Assembly (NCBI GenBank): GCA_031287505.1
Contig: JAITSW010000015.1
Location: 1 to 7,642 of the forward strand
DNA: 7,642 nucleotides
Reading direction: 5' to 3'
Source of the DNA: Propionibacteriaceae bacterium
GTDB lineage: Bacteria; Actinomycetota; Actinomycetes; Propionibacteriales; Propionibacteriaceae
Made by a program: the position numbers and the translations under genes. The notes beneath the pieces were generated by a model, which was not told the origin of the DNA, ran no database searches, and saw only the letters and a program-made list of their open reading frames with translations. Shown piece after piece: positions 6,987 to 7,642 of the stretch; the stretch's first letter is position 1; each line of letters starts with the position of its first letter.

Positions 6987-6989
6987 AAC

Positions 6990-7061
6990 TGAGGTATGGG
7001 GTAATTGGCAGCCCAACGGATTCTGGTTCCGTTAGTCTAGGTTCGAGTCCTGGTACCTCAA
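6990..7061 (+). tRNA. tRNA-Gln (anticodon CTG)
   Basis: All arms fold. The acceptor TGAGGTA (6990-6996) pairs with TACCTCA (7054-7060), beginning with the T1-A72 pair typical of tRNA-Gln. The D stem is GGGT/GCCC with GG in the loop. The anticodon stem ACGGA/TCCGT encloses loop TTCTGGT with anticodon CTG at 7023-7025. The T loop is TTCGAGT (7042-7048). The discriminator is A7061, whereas G is usual for tRNA-Gln as I know it. CCA is not encoded and must be added. It is presumably co-transcribed with tRNA-Glu, which starts 30 bp later. Confidence 0.96.
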
Positions 7062-7091
7062 CAACCACAAGTGAATAGCTATTGGTTAACT

Positions 7092-7167
7092 GGCCCCGTT
7101 GTGTAGCGGCCTAGCACGCGGCCCTCTCAAGGCTGAAACGGCGGTTCGAATCCGCTCGGGGCTACCA
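7092..7167 (+). tRNA. tRNA-Glu (anticodon CTC), CCA encoded
   Basis: The acceptor GGCCCCG (7092-7098) pairs with CGGGGCT (7157-7163), with a G1-T72 wobble that I recall from other actinobacterial tRNA-Glu genes; the discriminator is A7164. The D stem is GTGT/GCAC. The anticodon stem CGGCC/GGCTG holds loop CTCTCAA with anticodon CTC at 7126-7128. The T stem GGCGG/CCGCT holds loop TTCGAAT. The mature 3' end CCA is encoded at 7165-7167, unlike in the tRNA-Gln before it. A decayed copy of its 3' half lies about 360 bp downstream. Confidence 0.97.
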
Positions 7168-7168
7168 G

Positions 7169-7213
7169 GTGAAACCCCTTGTCAGACATAGTTTGGCAAG
7201 GGGTTTCACGTTT
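7169..7213 (+). terminator. Long hairpin after tRNA-Glu, probable terminator
   Basis: GTGAAACCCCTTG (7169-7181) is perfectly complementary to CAAGGGGTTTCAC (7197-7209). The loop can pair further (C7183-G7195, A7184-T7194, A7186-T7192). The hairpin starts 2 nt after the encoded CCA. Only GTTT follows, so the U-tract is weak, but the position and stem strength make a terminator or 3'-processing hairpin likely. Confidence 0.65.
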
Positions 7214-7427
7214 CCCGGGGAACCCCATTTTCGCATCCGGCACACAGAGCACACATGAGAGAGCTGCGAGACTACTAGCAGGCTCGGCGGTAGGCAGGGC
7301 GGCGCACTGTGCCTCGGCTCGGCAACGCCGCCAACGATTCACGGGAACCCGCGCAACCGCTCAACACAACCGGTACGCATGAGTCTTGAAAAGTGCCGTC
7401 GCCAGCCATCGTCATCAACGATCTGCC
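7210..7427. other. Intergenic stretch without supported gene
   Basis: I see no protein or RNA gene that I can support here. It starts with a near-perfect 14-bp palindrome, GTTTCCCGGGGAAC (7210-7223, one G-T mismatch). The short open frames on both strands have no ribosome site or recognisable protein motif, and some run into the tRNA-Glu gene or its hairpin. Confidence 0.6.
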
Positions 7428-7470
7428 GTTGGCGTTCCAGGGCGTAATCAGCCTTGGAACGCTAGCCAAC
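7428..7470. repeat. Inverted repeat / hairpin before the tRNA-Glu fragment
   Basis: GTTGG (7428-7432) pairs with CCAAC (7466-7470), and CGTTCCA (7433-7439) pairs with TGGAACG (7455-7461), with a 4-nt bulge CTAG on the right arm and a 15-nt loop. That is 12 base pairs in total. No T-run follows on either strand. Confidence 0.7.
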
Positions 7471-7484
7471 GCGCCTTCCCCACT

Positions 7485-7523
7485 GCCCTCTAGGCTGAGG
7501 GGCGGTCAAATCCGCTCGGGGCT
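7485..7523 (+). pseudogene. Decayed 3' half of a second tRNA-Glu
   Basis: Aligned to tRNA-Glu 7121-7163, 36 of the 39 bases match with 4 gap positions. GCCCTCT (7485-7491) equals 7121-7127, AGGCTGA (7492-7498) equals 7130-7136, GGCGGT (7501-7506) equals 7140-7145, and AATCCGCTCGGGGCT (7509-7523) equals 7149-7163. Two bases of the anticodon loop, one of the variable region and one of the T loop are lost, so it cannot fold as a tRNA, and the CCA is replaced by GAAA. The 5' half is absent or unrecognisable; CTAGC (7462-7466) and ACGCG (7469-7473) may be vestiges of the D arm or chance. Alternative reading: an old attachment-site duplication from integration at tRNA-Glu. Confidence 0.8.
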
Positions 7524-7524
7524 G

Positions 7525-7543
7525 AAAAGGCTTCCGGCTTTTT
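7525..7543 (+). terminator. Imperfect terminator-like hairpin after the tRNA-Glu fragment
   Basis: AAAAG (7525-7529) can pair with CTTTT (7538-7542), with one G-G mismatch, one inner C-G pair and the loop TTCC, followed by another T and then GG. It sits where a tRNA terminator would be expected and supports the view that a whole tRNA-Glu transcription unit once stood here. Confidence 0.4.
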
Positions 7544-7594
7544 GGCCTATAACCCCGGAAAAGACACACTTTTTGGCCTATAACCCTATAACCC
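7538..7594. repeat. 18-bp direct repeats with a third partial copy
   Basis: CTTTTTGGCCTATAACCC occurs exactly at 7538-7555 and 7569-7586, a period of 31 bp. Its last nine bases, CTATAACCC, recur at 7586-7594, overlapping copy 2 by one base. The 13 bp between the full copies is not repeated. Confidence 0.9.
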
Positions 7595-7642
7595 CGCTTT
7601 TGCCAGGAGTCTTTTCAGCCTTTAACTCAGAAACCCGGCGAT
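7595..7642. other. Right edge, no gene seen
   Basis: The last 48 bases contain only the right arm of the inverted repeat and no start, ribosome site or RNA fold that I can support. The repeat region may continue outside the window. Confidence 0.5.

Larger units (their letters stand above)
7520..7620. repeat. 10-bp inverted repeat flanking the direct repeats
   Basis: GGCTGAAAAG (7520-7529) is the exact reverse complement of CTTTTCAGCC (7611-7620); the two arms enclose the 18-bp direct repeats. An inner pair, GAAAAGAC (7558-7565) and GTCTTTTC (7609-7616), shares part of the right arm. The left arm overlaps the end of the tRNA-Glu fragment. Confidence 0.7.

Noticed and set aside
7169..7226. Switch between alternative hairpins (GGGGTT 7200-7205 could pair with AACCCC 7221-7226)
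   Set aside because: The alternative has only 6 bp against the 13-bp perfect stem, and no gene follows that an attenuator could control.
7127..7342. Minus-strand open frame of 71 codons ending in ...APSGFEPPFQP
   Set aside because: Its end is the reverse complement of tRNA-Glu and its hairpin; such GFEP-type endings are a well-known artefact of reading tRNA genes backwards.
7179..7382. Plus-strand open frame of 67 codons
   Set aside because: It starts at a TTG inside the post-tRNA hairpin, has no ribosome site, and its Arg/Ala-rich composition shows no recognisable motif.
7275..7469. Minus-strand open frame of 64 codons
   Set aside because: It overlaps the inverted repeat, lacks a convincing ribosome site and resembles no protein known to me.
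7538..7594. Possible CRISPR array
   Set aside because: There are only two full 18-bp copies with a 13-bp interval and a partial third; repeats and spacers are too short and no cas gene is visible.

Overview
The window looks like chromosomal DNA of a moderately GC-rich actinobacterium. The clearest sign is the block between about 1.1 and 6.5 kb: a large UPF0182 membrane protein and a secreted PDZ/Lon-like protein, both on the minus strand, divergent from a DUF2342 (zincin-like) protein. As I recall it, the same three families lie together as Rv3193c-Rv3194c-Rv3195 in Mycobacterium tuberculosis. The actinobacterial DUF5679 zinc-ribbon protein and the tRNA-Gln(CUG)/tRNA-Glu(CUC) pair fit. Base composition is lower than in mycobacteria or streptomycetes, so a lower-GC lineage such as Actinomycetaceae is possible, but that is a guess.

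Layout. (1) 2-1102, plus: the C-terminal part of an M16 (insulinase/pitrilysin-type) peptidase-family protein cut by the left edge, ending nose to nose with the next gene. (2) 5071-1111, minus: a two-gene operon, PDZ/Lon-like protein then UPF0182 protein, with stop and start one base apart. (3) 5072-5163: a 92-bp divergent promoter region with a perfect dyad and three TTATCT motifs. (4) 5164-6504, plus: the DUF2342 protein. (5) 6505-6701: non-coding, with a 21-bp tandem repeat. (6) 6702-6860, plus: the 52-aa DUF5679 protein and a clear intrinsic terminator. (7) 6990-7167, plus: tRNA-Gln and tRNA-Glu followed by a long hairpin. (8) 7210-7642: no convincing gene, but a decayed copy of the 3' half of tRNA-Glu, a terminator-like hairpin beside it, and direct and inverted repeats up to the window edge.

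How it fits together. The operon puts two envelope proteins under one control. The divergent DUF2342 gene shares the control region, and the conserved association suggests a common but unknown envelope or proteolysis-related role. The most notable point is that all three peptidase-like proteins lack catalytic or metal-binding residues typical of their folds: Gln for the third zinc ligand in the M16 protein, Arg for the Lon-type catalytic Lys in the PDZ protein, and no His in the zincin motif of the DUF2342 protein. They may be non-catalytic scaffolds or partner subunits. The second point of interest is the region after tRNA-Glu, which looks like either a decayed tandem tRNA gene or an old integration scar. 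I did not find a clear new defence or mobile system.
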